The position numbers and the translations under genes were made by a program. A stretch of 52,894 nt of DNA from Nocardia otitidiscaviarum NBRC 14405 (GTDB taxonomy: Bacteria; Actinomycetota; Actinomycetes; Mycobacteriales; Mycobacteriaceae). The first letter of the stretch is position 1, and each line of letters opens with the position of its first letter. Under the pieces are notes generated by a model that was given only the letters and a program-made list of their open reading frames with translations, was not told where the DNA came from and did no database searches. Shown here one piece after another: positions 27,454 through 36,527 of the stretch. The stretch lies in NCBI RefSeq assembly GCF_000308635.1, contig NZ_BAGD01000076.1:1-52894 (forward strand), read 5' to 3'.

Positions 27454-30147
27454 TCACGCCGCGTCCACCGCCACGACACCCCGCCGGATGGCGCGCACCG
27501 CCTTGGCCGCCGTGGCCGCCACCTCCTCATCGTCGGCCGTATTGTGGATCTGGTCCAGCAGGTCGATCACCTGGCGGCACCAGCGCACGAAATCGCCCGC
27601 CGAGAGCGGATTCCCGCGATCCCCGCTGGCCAGCAGCGCGTCTACCAGATCGTCGCCGCGCGCCCAGGTGTGGATGCCCGACAGGAACCCGAGGTCGGGT
27701 TCCCGGGTCGGCGACAGCTTGTGCCGGGCCTCGTCGGACCGCAGCCGCGACCACACCCCGATGGTGGCCTCCACCGCGCGGCGGCTGGGCGCGGTCGGCC
27801 CGGACGCCCCGAGATAGCCGCCCTCCTGGCGGGATTCGTACACCAGGATGGACACCACGGCCGCCAGCTCGGCCGGTCCCAGCCCGCGCCACAGCCCCTG
27901 GCGCAGACATTCGGCCACCACCAGATCGGCCTCGGCGTAGATGCGCGCCAGCCGCCGTCCGTCCGCGGTGACCTCGCCGTCGTCGACGTAGCCGCGTTCC
28001 TCGAGCAGGCCGACGATGCGGTCGAAAGTGCGGGCCAGGGAGTTGGTGGTGGCGGCGACCTGCTGGCGCATGGAGTCGGTCTCGCGCTGCACCCGGTTGT
28101 AGCGTTCGCCGATGCGCGCCAGCTGTTCCCGATCCGGGCGGGTGTGCGCGGGATGCGCGCGCAGCGCCCGCCGCAGCGACTGCAATTGCGCATCGTCGGC
28201 GGCGCGGGACTTCTTGCCGCCCTTGTACCGTGGCACGGTGATCCCGGTGCTGCGCAGCGCCGACGCCAGATCGCGGCGCACCCGCGCGGTGCGGTGGTCG
28301 ACGTGGCGGGGCAGCCGCAGGCGGCCCAGCGGTTCGGCGGGGGTCGGGAAGTCGGCGGCCGAGATCCGACCCGCCCATTTGTCGGCGGTGAGCACCAGCG
28401 GGCGCGGATCGCCCGGTGAGGCATCGGGTTCCAGGATCACCGCGAGGCCGGAGCGCCGCCCGGTGGGAATGGCCACCACATCGCCGCGGCGCAGCGAGCT
28501 CAGCGACGACACCGCCGCCGAGCGGCGGTCGGTGCGGCCCTGCCGTTCGATGCTGCGCTCGCGTTCCCGAATACGTTCGCGCAGTTGGAAATACTCCAGG
28601 AAGTCGTCGTCGCCGAGCTGGGAGCGCAGTTTGCGCAGCGTGCCCTCATTGCGTTCGATGCCGCGCACCAGACCGACCACCGACCGGTCGGCCTGGAACT
28701 GGGCGAAGGACCGCTCCAGCAGCGCACGCGAATCCGCCGCGCCCATCCGGTCGATGAGGTTGATCGACATGTTGTAGCCGGGCCGGAAGGAGCTGCGCAG
28801 CGGATAGGTGCGGGTGGAGGCCAGACCGGCCACCGCACTGGTGTCCACGTCGGGGGTCCACATCACCACCGCGTGGCCCTCCACGTCGATGCCGCGCCGC
28901 CCGGCACGCCCGGTGAGCTGGGTGTACTCCCCCGGTGTCAGCTCCGCGTGGCTCTCGCCGTTGAATTTCACCAACCGCTCCAGCACCACCGTGCGCGCGG
29001 GCATGTTGATGCCCAGAGCCAGTGTCTCCGTGGCGAATACGGCCCGGACGAGGCCCTTCACGAACAGTTCCTCGACGGTGTGCCGGAAGGCGGGCAGCAT
29101 GCCGGCGTGGTGGGCGGCCAGGCCGCGGTGCAGCGCCTCGCGCCACTCCCAGTAGCCGAGCACCTCCAGATCCGACTTGGGCAGATCCCCGGTGTGCTTC
29201 TCGATGATGGCCGTCACCTCGTCGGTGTCCCCGTCCCGGGACAGGTCCAGCCGGGAGCGCAGGCACTGCGCCAACGCGCCGTCACACCCCGCCCTGCTGA
29301 AGATGAAGGTGATGGCGGGCAGCAACCCCTCCTCGTCGAGCCGCGCCAGCAGCTCCGGGCGCGGCAGCGGCCGGAACATGCGGCGGCCCCCGCCGCGCCC
29401 GCGGCCGCCGGGCACCGCCCAGCCTTCCATCCGGTCCACCGCCTCCCGGTGCCGGATGTAGCGCACCAGGTCCTCGTCCACGAGCACCTTCTGATCGCTG
29501 GACTTGGTGTCGAACAGGTCGAACATGCGCCGCCCCACCATGACGTGCTGCCACAGCGGCACCGGCCGGGTCTCGTCCACGATCACCGCGGTGTCGCCGC
29601 GCACGGTCTCCATCCACGCGCCGAACTCCTCGGCATTGGAGACCGTCGCCGACAGCGAGACCAGGCGCACCTCGGGCGGCAGGTGCAGGATGACCTCCTC
29701 CCACACCGCGCCGCGGAACCGGTCGGCGAGGTAGTGCACCTCGTCCATCACCACATAGGACAGGCCGTGCAGCGCGTCCGAACCGGCGTAGAGCATATTG
29801 CGCAGCACCTCGGTGGTCATGACCACCACGGGCGCGTCCGGATTGATGGACTGGTCGCCGGTGAGCAGGCCGACCGCGTCGCGGCCGTGCCGCTCGGTGA
29901 GGTCGGCGAACTTCTGGTTCGACAACGCCTTGATGGGAGTGGTGTAGAAACATTTGCCCCCGGAGGCCAGCGCCAGGTGGACCGCGAATTCACCCACCAC
30001 GGTCTTGCCCGCGCCGGTGGGCGCGCAGACGAGGACGCTGTGCCCGCCCTCCAGGGCCTTGCACGCGTCCTCCTGGAACGGATCCAGGCTGAATTTCAGT
30101 TCGGCGGCGAATGCCGCCAGTTCGCCAGTGAGCGACCGATCTGCCAC
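27454..30147 (-). CDS. helY: HelY/Ski2-like DEAD/DEAH-box helicase
   Basis: 897 residues. Helicase motifs in order: Walker A APTGAGKT (about 40-47), PIKALSNQK, MTTEVLRNM, DEVH, SLSATVSNAEE and the motif VI region QLTGRAGRRGID, followed by a Ski2-type C-terminal helical domain. It probably unwinds RNA in turnover or ribosome-linked processing. The start is GTG 30147, 3 bases after the tatC stop, so coupled translation is likely; TACCCT 7 bases upstream could also be an internal leaderless promoter. Synteny with Rv2092c supports the name. Confidence 0.94.
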   Translation of the reverse strand: MADRSLTGELAAFAAELKFSLDPFQEDACKALEGGHSVLVCAPTGAGKTVVGEFAVHLALASGGKCFYTTPIKALSNQKFADLTERHGRDAVGLLTGDQSINPDAPVVVMTTEVLRNMLYAGSDALHGLSYVVMDEVHYLADRFRGAVWEEVILHLPPEVRLVSLSATVSNAEEFGAWMETVRGDTAVIVDETRPVPLWQHVMVGRRMFDLFDTKSSDQKVLVDEDLVRYIRHREAVDRMEGWAVPGGRGRGGGRRMFRPLPRPELLARLDEEGLLPAITFIFSRAGCDGALAQCLRSRLDLSRDGDTDEVTAIIEKHTGDLPKSDLEVLGYWEWREALHRGLAAHHAGMLPAFRHTVEELFVKGLVRAVFATETLALGINMPARTVVLERLVKFNGESHAELTPGEYTQLTGRAGRRGIDVEGHAVVMWTPDVDTSAVAGLASTRTYPLRSSFRPGYNMSINLIDRMGAADSRALLERSFAQFQADRSVVGLVRGIERNEGTLRKLRSQLGDDDFLEYFQLRERIRERERSIERQGRTDRRSAAVSSLSSLRRGDVVAIPTGRRSGLAVILEPDASPGDPRPLVLTADKWAGRISAADFPTPAEPLGRLRLPRHVDHRTARVRRDLASALRSTGITVPRYKGGKKSRAADDAQLQSLRRALRAHPAHTRPDREQLARIGERYNRVQRETDSMRQQVAATTNSLARTFDRIVGLLEERGYVDDGEVTADGRRLARIYAEADLVVAECLRQGLWRGLGPAELAAVVSILVYESRQEGGYLGASGPTAPSRRAVEATIGVWSRLRSDEARHKLSPTREPDLGFLSGIHTWARGDDLVDALLASGDRGNPLSAGDFVRWCRQVIDLLDQIHNTADDEEVAATAAKAVRAIRRGVVAVDAA

Positions 30148-30150
30148 TCG

Positions 30151-31119
30151 TCAGAGGGTATCGGAGTAATCCGACGTCGAACGTATGGTTTTCTCCGGCG
30201 CGGCGACCGGGTCGGGTGCGCCGACCGGTTCCGGGCGCTCGATCGCGCCTGGTCCGCCGCTCAGCGGGGACGCCTGATCATCGGAGAGCGCGCCCCAGCT
30301 CTCGGCCTGTCGCGCCTTGCGCCTGTCGTTGAGCCGCGCGATCTGGACCGCCAGTTCGAACAGCACGGTCAGCGCGAAGGCCAGCGCCAGCATGGAGAAC
30401 GGATCCTGCGGGGTAACGATGGCCGCGAACACGAACAGGCCGAAGATCATGCCGCGCCGCCACTTCACCAGCTTCTCGTAGGTGAGCACGCCGATGAAAT
30501 TGAGCCCGACGATGATGAGCGGTGTCTCGAAGCTGACACCGAAGATGATCAGCAGCTGGATGATGAAGCTGAAGTACTCCGTACCGCTCAACGCCGTGAT
30601 CTGCACGTTGTCGCCGATTCCCATGAGGAATTCCAGCGCGTGCGCGACCACCCAGTAGGCGAGCACCGCGCCCGCGGTGAACAGCGTCGCGCCCGACGCC
30701 ACGAAGGAGACCGCGTACTTGCGCTCCTTGGCGTACAGGCCGGGGGTGATGAAGGCCCACAGCTGGTACAGCCAGACCGGACTGGCCAGCACGATACCCG
30801 CGGTGAGGCCGACCTTCAGGCGCAGCATGAACTGCTCGAACGGTCCGGTGGCCAGCAGGCGGCATTCGCCGTCGGCGGTGAGCGCGGCGCGTTTGGCCGG
30901 GTCCAGCGCACAGTAGGGGCCGCGCAGGATATCGCCGAGGCTGTCCATCCAGAGGAAGGAGTGCGAGTACCACAGGAAACCGAGCACCGAGGTCAGCACC
31001 ACCGCGAGGATGGACTTCAGCAGTCGGGACCGCAGCTCGTGCAGATGCTCGACCAACGACATGGTGCCGTCGGGATTCGTTCTACGCCGACTGCGCCGGG
31101 GGTCGAACGGAATGCGCAT
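30151..31119 (-). CDS. tatC: Sec-independent protein translocase subunit TatC
   Basis: 322 residues with six predicted transmembrane helices. The family signature is present: MSLVEHLHELRSRLLKS near the N-terminus, with ASPVWLYQLWAFITPGLY and VTPQDPFSML later. TatC recognises twin-arginine signal peptides at the inner membrane. A 20-residue basic N-terminal extension precedes the family start and an Ala/Pro-rich cytosolic tail of about 60 residues follows. ATG 31119 is used. Confidence 0.95.
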   Translation of the reverse strand: MRIPFDPRRSRRRTNPDGTMSLVEHLHELRSRLLKSILAVVLTSVLGFLWYSHSFLWMDSLGDILRGPYCALDPAKRAALTADGECRLLATGPFEQFMLRLKVGLTAGIVLASPVWLYQLWAFITPGLYAKERKYAVSFVASGATLFTAGAVLAYWVVAHALEFLMGIGDNVQITALSGTEYFSFIIQLLIIFGVSFETPLIIVGLNFIGVLTYEKLVKWRRGMIFGLFVFAAIVTPQDPFSMLALAFALTVLFELAVQIARLNDRRKARQAESWGALSDDQASPLSGGPGAIERPEPVGAPDPVAAPEKTIRSTSDYSDTL

Positions 31120-31210
31120 GGATGTGATGCCTCGCTGATCGCCTGGCGCCGGACCTGGACAGAACTCGCCCCGGGACGAGATCCTCATCCCGGGCGTTAC
31201 GACAGGGCGG

Positions 31211-31468
31211 TTACGCCTTGTTCAGATCGGACTTGGGCTGCTGGACCGGCGTGCCGGGCTGCTGGGCGGCGGGCAGTTCCGGCGCGGGGGCCTGGGCCTG
31301 CGTGGTCTTGTCCTTGTCACCCTCGGACTGCATCTCGCTCATCTCGCTCTTGAAGATGCGCAGCGACCGTCCGAGACCCCGGGCCGCGTCCGGAAGCCGC
31401 TTGGCCCCGAACAGAACCAGGAACACCAACGCGATGATGATCCAGTGCGTCGCGCTCAATGAACCCAT
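31211..31468 (-). CDS. tatA: Twin-arginine translocase subunit TatA
   Basis: 85 residues: a single N-terminal helix (HWIIIALVFLVLFGAKRLPD) with the conserved FGAKRLPD hinge, then an amphipathic helix (AARGLGRSLRIFKSEMSEM) and a Gln/Pro-rich tail. It forms the pore with TatC; no tatB was found here. ATG 31468 is preceded by GGAGGAAG. It lies upstream of tatC in the same direction. Confidence 0.94.
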   Translation of the reverse strand: MGSLSATHWIIIALVFLVLFGAKRLPDAARGLGRSLRIFKSEMSEMQSEGDKDKTTQAQAPAPELPAAQQPGTPVQQPKSDLNKA

Positions 31469-31530
31469 TCGACTTCCTCCAAACTCGTAGTCACCTGATG
31501 CTACCCGACCGGCATATGGCGAACCATTTG

Positions 31531-32604
31531 TCAACCCTGGTTCGACCGCTGGTCACCCGGATTTGCCCGGATGTTACCCACGGCGGACCGATCCGCCGCC
31601 GCACCGAGTTCGGCCAGCAGTTCCGCACCCGACCAGGTGCGACGGTCGCCGTTCTCGGCGGCCGTGACGAGCTCGACGAGGCGCTGGTTCACCGGCGTCG
31701 GCATCCCGACGATCTTGCCCAGGCTCACGATTTCACCGCTCAGCCAGGCGATTTCGGTGCTGCGCCCGGCGGCCAGATCATCGGCCATGGAGGAGCGCGC
31801 CACCGGGTCCACCGCCAGCACCGTGCCCGCCACCCGGGTGAAGACGGCATCGGGGACGGTCAGCAGCCGCGCCATCAGCTCCGGCGGCAGCGCGGTGAGC
31901 CGGGCCGGGCGAATGCGGGCGCGGGCCATGGCGCGCAACGCCTCCCGCTGCGCCAGCGCCAGACAGCGCCGGTAGTCCCGCTGGGCCAGCTGCTCGCGCA
32001 GCGGGCGGCCGGACAGCGCGTTGATCGGGTTGTTCAGGTTGAGCAGCAGTTTCGCCCACTGCACCGGCAGCAGGTCCGGATAGCGGCGCACCCCCAGCCG
32101 GGAGCGGTCCAGCACCGGCCGGAAGCGGTCCAGGGCCGGATCGTCGGCCACGGCGATACCGCCCGCCGTGCCGCGATGGAAGCGGCCGCCGCCGTGGTGC
32201 ACCACATTGAACATGACCATGCCCGGCAGCACCACGCAGGTGGGCAGCAGCTCGCGGATGACCGTATCGTTGCCGATACCGTTCTGCAGGCTCACCACCA
32301 CCGTGCCGGGGGCCAGCCGTCCCGCCAATTCGCTTGCGGCCGAAGCGGTATCGCGCGACTTCACACAGATCAGCACCAGATCCGCGGCATCGACCCCGGC
32401 GGTGGAGGTGGCGGTGCGGAAGGCGTCCGGCGCGACCCGCTCGTCGCGTCCGTCCAGATCGGTGAGCCGCAGGCCGGAGGCCCGCAGCTCGTCGAGCAGC
32501 CGGGGACGGCCGACGAAGGTGACATCCGCCCCGGCGGCGGCCAGCGCGCCGCCCACATAGCTACCGATACTGCCCGCGCCGAGCACCAGCACACGACATG
32601 TCAC
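31531..32604 (-). CDS. panE: 2-dehydropantoate 2-reductase (PanE/ApbA family)
   Basis: 357 residues. Rossmann motif LVLGAGSIGSYVGGALAAAG at the N-terminus; catalytic Lys in VQWAKLLLNLNNPINALSG. The family reduces ketopantoate with NADPH for pantothenate synthesis, but many ApbA relatives have other keto acids as substrates. The start is GTG 32604 with GGAGG 9 bases upstream. It sits between tatA and pafC, a place where M. tuberculosis has no such gene. Confidence 0.85.
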   Translation of the reverse strand: MTCRVLVLGAGSIGSYVGGALAAAGADVTFVGRPRLLDELRASGLRLTDLDGRDERVAPDAFRTATSTAGVDAADLVLICVKSRDTASAASELAGRLAPGTVVVSLQNGIGNDTVIRELLPTCVVLPGMVMFNVVHHGGGRFHRGTAGGIAVADDPALDRFRPVLDRSRLGVRRYPDLLPVQWAKLLLNLNNPINALSGRPLREQLAQRDYRRCLALAQREALRAMARARIRPARLTALPPELMARLLTVPDAVFTRVAGTVLAVDPVARSSMADDLAAGRSTEIAWLSGEIVSLGKIVGMPTPVNQRLVELVTAAENGDRRTWSGAELLAELGAAADRSAVGNIRANPGDQRSNQG

Positions 32605-32639
32605 CGGGACCGACCTCCTCACACCCTGTCCTCGCCACG

Positions 32640-33617
32640 CTATCCGGCGTCGGCCAGCGCGGCGTAGGCGGCCAGCGCCGCACTCGACCGGTCCCGCACC
32701 GCGCTCACCAGATCCGGCGGCCCCAGCACGGTGACGCCGGAACCGAAACCGAGCAGCAGCCGGGCCATCCAGTCCAGGGTGGCGAAACGCATGGTGGCCT
32801 CGACACTGCCGTCCGGGTGCGTCGTCACCCGGTGCATCGGATACTGATCCAGCACCCACGCGTAGTCGGCGTGAATCCGCAGGCGCGCCAAGGGGACCGC
32901 GGGATCGTCCACGAACAGGTTCAACCCCGCGGACTCGTCGGTGGCGTCCACCGGCGGGTGGGCGGGCTCGTCGAGTTCGGTGGCCTCCTCGATGCGGTCC
33001 AGGCGGAACAGCCGCACGCCCTCGGCCTGGCGGCACCAGGCCTGCAGATAGGAGTTGTTGTCCACCAGGACGATTCGAATGGGATCGACCACGCGCTCCG
33101 AGACCACGTCGCGGCTGGCCGAGTAGTACACCAGGCGCAGCGCGCGATTGCGGGCCAGTGCCGAGCGGACGGTGGCCACCGCTGGGGCCTCCACCGGCGC
33201 GGCGGCGCGAATCTCGGCCTCCCGCCCGGAGATCGCGGATTCGATCTTGGCGGTGGCGGAGTGCGCCGCGCTCGGATCGACCATGCCCGGCAGGTCCGCG
33301 ATCGACCGCAACGCCACCAGCAGGGCCGTCGCCTCGGTGGAGGTCAGGCGCAGCGGGCGGTCGATGCCCGCGGAGAAGGTGACCTCGATGCTCTCCTCGG
33401 AGAAGGACAGGTCGATGAGATCACCCGGACCGTACCCGGGCAGACCGCACATCCAGAGCTGATTCAGATCGCTCATCAGCTGCTTGGTGGTGACCCCCAG
33501 CTCGGTGGCGGCCTCGGCGGCGCTGATCCCCGGATTCGCCAGGAAGTACGGCACCATGTTCAACAGCCGCGACAGCCGCACCGACAGTCGGCTCCCGGTG
33601 ACCTTGGGACTGCTCAC
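32640..33617 (-). CDS. pafC: PafC, WYL-domain transcriptional regulator
   Basis: 325 residues. The N-terminal winged helix (LSRLLNMVPYFLANPGISAAEAATELGV) is followed by a WYL domain (about 140-225; ALRLVYYSASRDVVSERVVDPIRI) and a C-terminal extension. PafB and PafC together form a LexA-independent activator of DNA-damage genes in mycobacteria. The GTG start overlaps the pafB stop (GTGA). Confidence 0.93.
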   Translation of the reverse strand: MSSPKVTGSRLSVRLSRLLNMVPYFLANPGISAAEAATELGVTTKQLMSDLNQLWMCGLPGYGPGDLIDLSFSEESIEVTFSAGIDRPLRLTSTEATALLVALRSIADLPGMVDPSAAHSATAKIESAISGREAEIRAAAPVEAPAVATVRSALARNRALRLVYYSASRDVVSERVVDPIRIVLVDNNSYLQAWCRQAEGVRLFRLDRIEEATELDEPAHPPVDATDESAGLNLFVDDPAVPLARLRIHADYAWVLDQYPMHRVTTHPDGSVEATMRFATLDWMARLLLGFGSGVTVLGPPDLVSAVRDRSSAALAAYAALADAG

Positions 33618-34606
33618 GCCGTGACCTCCGTCTGTTCCAGCACCGACCGGAGGCGGCCGATCACCGTGTCGCGCAACTCTTCCGGGGCCAGCACCAGGGC
33701 GTCGGGGCCGAGGCCGGTGAGCAGGCGGGCCAGCCAGTCGCGGGAGCGGACCGGCACCTCCACCACCGAGCCGGGGCGGCCGCCGATCTCGCGCTCCTCC
33801 ATGGTCGCGCCGAGGCGGCGGATCTCCTGACCGCGACCCTTGGCCACCCAGACGGTGGCGGAGCCGGTGATCGGGGCCTGGCTGGTCACCCGGGTCACGA
33901 TCTCGCGCAGATCGACGTTCTCGGGCTTGTGCACCGCGTTGACCGGTCCGTAGGGGGTGACCCGCTCCCCGATCCGGGAGATCCGGAAGGTGCGCACATC
34001 GTCGCGGGCGTTGTCGTGGCCGACCAGGTACCAGCGGCCGTGCTGGGTCACCACACCCCAGGGCAGCACATCGCGCTCGATGTACTCGTCGCCGCTGGTG
34101 CGATGCGGGAACCGCACCGCCTGTCCGGCGTCGATGGCGGCCAGCAGCCTGCCCAGCACCGGTTCCGCGCCGCGGGTGCGCGCCGGCACCGCGGGCACCG
34201 ACGCCACCCCGTTCTCGGGTTCGACGTGCACCCCGGCCGCACGCAGCTTCAACAGCGCGCCCTCCACGGCGGTCGCCAGTTCGGGGGATTCCCACAACTG
34301 CACGGCCACCGCGACGGCCGCGGCTTCCTCACGGGTCAGATCGATATCGGGTAGTTCGTAGGCATCCCGGTTGATGCGGTAGCCCTCCACGCTGGAGAAC
34401 CGGCTGACCGGACCGATCTCGAGGGGTATGCCCAGATCGCGCAGCTCGTTCTTGTCCCGCTCGAACATCCGGCTGAACGCCTCGTCACTCGCGGACTCCT
34501 CGTACCCCGCCACCGATTCCCGAATCCGCTCGGCGGTCAGGAACTGGCGCGTCGACAGCAGCGCGATAACCAGATTCATCAACCGCTCGACCTTGGATAT
34601 CGCCAC
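33614..34606 (-). CDS. pafB: PafB, WYL-domain transcriptional regulator
   Basis: 330 residues. The winged helix is at residues 1-70 (SKVERLMNLVIALLSTRQFLTAERI), the WYL domain at about 140-240 (AVRFPHRTSGDEYIERDVLPWGVV, GRWYLVGHD) and a C-terminal WCX-like region follows. It partners PafC. GTG 34606 is chosen since TACTCT lies 7 bases upstream, giving a leaderless transcript; the long upstream frame is Arg-rich and not family-like. Unlike a pafABC operon, a hairpin after pafA and this promoter imply separate pafBC transcription. Confidence 0.93.
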   Translation of the reverse strand: MAISKVERLMNLVIALLSTRQFLTAERIRESVAGYEESASDEAFSRMFERDKNELRDLGIPLEIGPVSRFSSVEGYRINRDAYELPDIDLTREEAAAVAVAVQLWESPELATAVEGALLKLRAAGVHVEPENGVASVPAVPARTRGAEPVLGRLLAAIDAGQAVRFPHRTSGDEYIERDVLPWGVVTQHGRWYLVGHDNARDDVRTFRISRIGERVTPYGPVNAVHKPENVDLREIVTRVTSQAPITGSATVWVAKGRGQEIRRLGATMEEREIGGRPGSVVEVPVRSRDWLARLLTGLGPDALVLAPEELRDTVIGRLRSVLEQTEVTA

Positions 34607-34924
34607 CCGATAGAGAGTAGTGTGCGCGCCGAGCCGGTGCCGCACGACCCGGTCGGTTCCGTCCCGGGCATGGCCCCGGCCGCGGCACCGGGCCGCGGCC
34701 AGACGGGCCCATCGACGCTGCGCGGCCCCGGCGCGTCCGCGCGGGATCGCACCGCCCCGGCGCATCAACCGCCTCGGCACCGCCGACGTGCGCCCCACGC
34801 CCGGCCCGGCGGCACACACCACGCGTCCGGCTGGACTCCGCACCGGAGCGCGATGCCGATCGCACGCCGCGTCCGGCTGTGCAGGCCGGTCCGACAGGCC
34901 GATCGGACAGGCGGGCCGGACAGC
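34607..34924. other. pafB-pafA intergenic region, no gene
   Basis: 372 bases separate pafB from pafA; the first 13 hold the pafB -10 element and the last part the pafA hairpin. Between them all open frames are Arg/Pro-rich shadows without ribosome sites. Confidence 0.5.
34614..34619 (-). promoter_or_regulatory. -10 element TACTCT for pafBC
   Basis: On the minus strand TACTCT is followed by 7 bases and then GTG 34606, consistent with a leaderless start. Confidence 0.55.
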
Positions 34925-34964
34925 TCGAGAGGCCGGGTCCCGGTCGCGGGTCCCGGCCTCTCGA
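34925..34964 (-). terminator. 13-bp hairpin downstream of pafA
   Basis: TCGAGAGGCCGGG (34925-34937) pairs perfectly with CCCGGCCTCTCGA (34952-34964) around a 14-base GC-rich loop. It lies 14 bases after the pafA stop. It has no T-run. Confidence 0.65.
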
Positions 34965-34978
34965 CTACCCTCGAACGC

Positions 34979-36337
34979 TCACATCGAGGCGATGAGCCGG
35001 TCCACGCGCTCGTCGACCGAGCGGAACGGGTCCTTGCACAGCACGGTGCGCTGCGCCTGGTCGTTGAGCTTGAGGTGGACCCAGTCGACGGTGAAGTCGC
35101 GGCCCGCCTCCTGGGCGGCGGTGATGAAATCGCCGCGCAGTTTGGCGCGGGTGGTCTGCGGGGGCGTGGTGACCGCCGCGTCCACGGCGTCGTCCTCGGT
35201 CACCCGCTTGGCCAGGCCCTTGCGCTGCAACAGGTCGAACACGCCGCGACCGCGCTTGATGTCGTGGTAGGCCAGGTCCAGCTGAGCGATCTTGGGGTCG
35301 GACAGCTCCATGCTGTAGCGGTCCTGGTAGCGCTGGAACAGCTTGCGCTTGATCACCCAGTCGATCTCGGTGTCGACCTTGGCGAAGTCCTGCGCCTCGA
35401 CCGCGTCGAGGGTGCGGCCCCACAGATCCACCACGGCGTCGACCTGCGGATCGCGTTCGCGGTTGCGTAGATGTTCGACCGCGCGGGCGTAGTACTCGCG
35501 CTGAATGTCCAGCGCCGACGCCTGCCGCCCGCCCGCCAGCCGCACCGGGCGGCGACCGGTCAGATCGTGGCTCACCTCGCGGATGGCGCGAATCGGATTG
35601 TCCAGCGCGAAGTCTCGGAACGACACCCCCGCCTCGATCATCTCCAGCACCAGCGAGGCCGTGCCCACCTTCAGCATGGTGGTCGGCTCGGCCATATTGG
35701 AATCGCCGACGATGACGTGCAGCCGCCGATACTTCTCCGCGTCGGCGTGCGGCTCGTCGCGGGTGTTGATGATGGGCCGGGAGCGGGTGGTGGCCGAGGA
35801 GACGCCCTCCCAGATGTGCTCGGCGCGCTGCGACAGGCAGAACGTGGCCGCCTTGGGCGTCTGCAGCACCTTGCCCGCCCCGCAGATGAGCTGGCGGGTC
35901 ACCAGGAACGGCAGCAGCACATCGGAAATGCGGGAGAACTCACCGGCCCGCACCACCAGGAAGTTCTCGTGGCAGCCGTAGGAGTTGCCCGCCGAGTCGG
36001 TGTTGTTCTTGAACAGGTAGATGTCCCCGCCGATCCCCTCCTCCGCCAAGCGCTGCTCGGCGTCGATGAGCAGATCCTCGAGGACTCGCTCCCCCGCCCG
36101 GTCATGGGTGACCAGCTGCACCAGGCTGTCGCATTCGGCCGTCGCGTACTCCGGGTGGGAGCCGACATCGAGGTAGAGCCGGGCACCGTTGCGGAGGAAC
36201 ACGTTCGAGCTACGGCCCCAGGAAACCACCCGGCGGAACAGATACCGGGCCACCTCGTCAGGGCTCAACCGACGGTGACCGTGGAACGTACACGTCACCC
36301 CGAATTCGGTCTCGATCCCCATAATTCGTCGCTGCAC
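34979..36337 (-). CDS. pafA: Pup-protein ligase PafA
   Basis: 452 residues, glutamine-synthetase-like fold. It attaches Pup, after deamidation to Pup-Glu, to substrate lysines. Catalytic Glu9 (MGIETEFGV) and Asp57 (GARLYLDVGSHPEY) are in place. Length 452 equals the mycobacterial enzyme. The start is GTG 36337, 7 bases after TAATGT. It is transcribed after a terminator that closes the pup-prcB-prcA unit, so it forms its own unit ending in a hairpin before pafBC. It is homologous to dop at 38508-40007. Confidence 0.96.
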   Translation of the reverse strand: MQRRIMGIETEFGVTCTFHGHRRLSPDEVARYLFRRVVSWGRSSNVFLRNGARLYLDVGSHPEYATAECDSLVQLVTHDRAGERVLEDLLIDAEQRLAEEGIGGDIYLFKNNTDSAGNSYGCHENFLVVRAGEFSRISDVLLPFLVTRQLICGAGKVLQTPKAATFCLSQRAEHIWEGVSSATTRSRPIINTRDEPHADAEKYRRLHVIVGDSNMAEPTTMLKVGTASLVLEMIEAGVSFRDFALDNPIRAIREVSHDLTGRRPVRLAGGRQASALDIQREYYARAVEHLRNRERDPQVDAVVDLWGRTLDAVEAQDFAKVDTEIDWVIKRKLFQRYQDRYSMELSDPKIAQLDLAYHDIKRGRGVFDLLQRKGLAKRVTEDDAVDAAVTTPPQTTRAKLRGDFITAAQEAGRDFTVDWVHLKLNDQAQRTVLCKDPFRSVDERVDRLIASM

Positions 36338-36344
36338 ACCATCG

Positions 36345-36350
36345 ACATTA
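36345..36350 (-). promoter_or_regulatory. -10 element TAATGT for pafA
   Basis: On the minus strand TAATGT is followed by 7 bases and then GTG 36337. CTGTC lies 8 bases upstream of it, one base from the TTGTC-N8-TANNNT pattern of PafBC-activated promoters. Confidence 0.45.
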
Positions 36351-36452
36351 CAGCGAGAGACAGCCGCGCAAGGGCGGTCGAACGATCCCGATGCATACGT
36401 CTTGACAACGATTCGGCACGGAATGCAACGCCGCATCCCCTGCTGGCAGCCA

Positions 36453-36505
36453 TAAAACAAGCCCCCGTCGCACTCTGCTGTGCGGAGTGCAAAGGGGGCC
36501 GTTTT
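36453..36505 (-). terminator. Terminator of the proteasome operon
   Basis: Nested stems GCCCCC/GGGGGC (36461-36466 with 36494-36499) and GCACTC/GAGTGC (36470-36475 with 36485-36490); on the minus strand the stem is followed by TTGTTTTAT, a T-run suited to an intrinsic terminator. It lies 22 bases past prcA. Confidence 0.8.
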
Positions 36506-36527
36506 CGTCTCTGGTGGAATCGAATTG

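Noticed and set aside
30155..30160. Leaderless promoter TACCCT for helY
   Set aside because: It lies in the last codons of tatC and the helY start is 3 bases after the tatC stop, so coupling explains the start equally well.
28585..31353. 922-codon frame opposite helY and tatC
   Set aside because: It spans two real genes and their junction, with His/Gln-rich translation and no domains.
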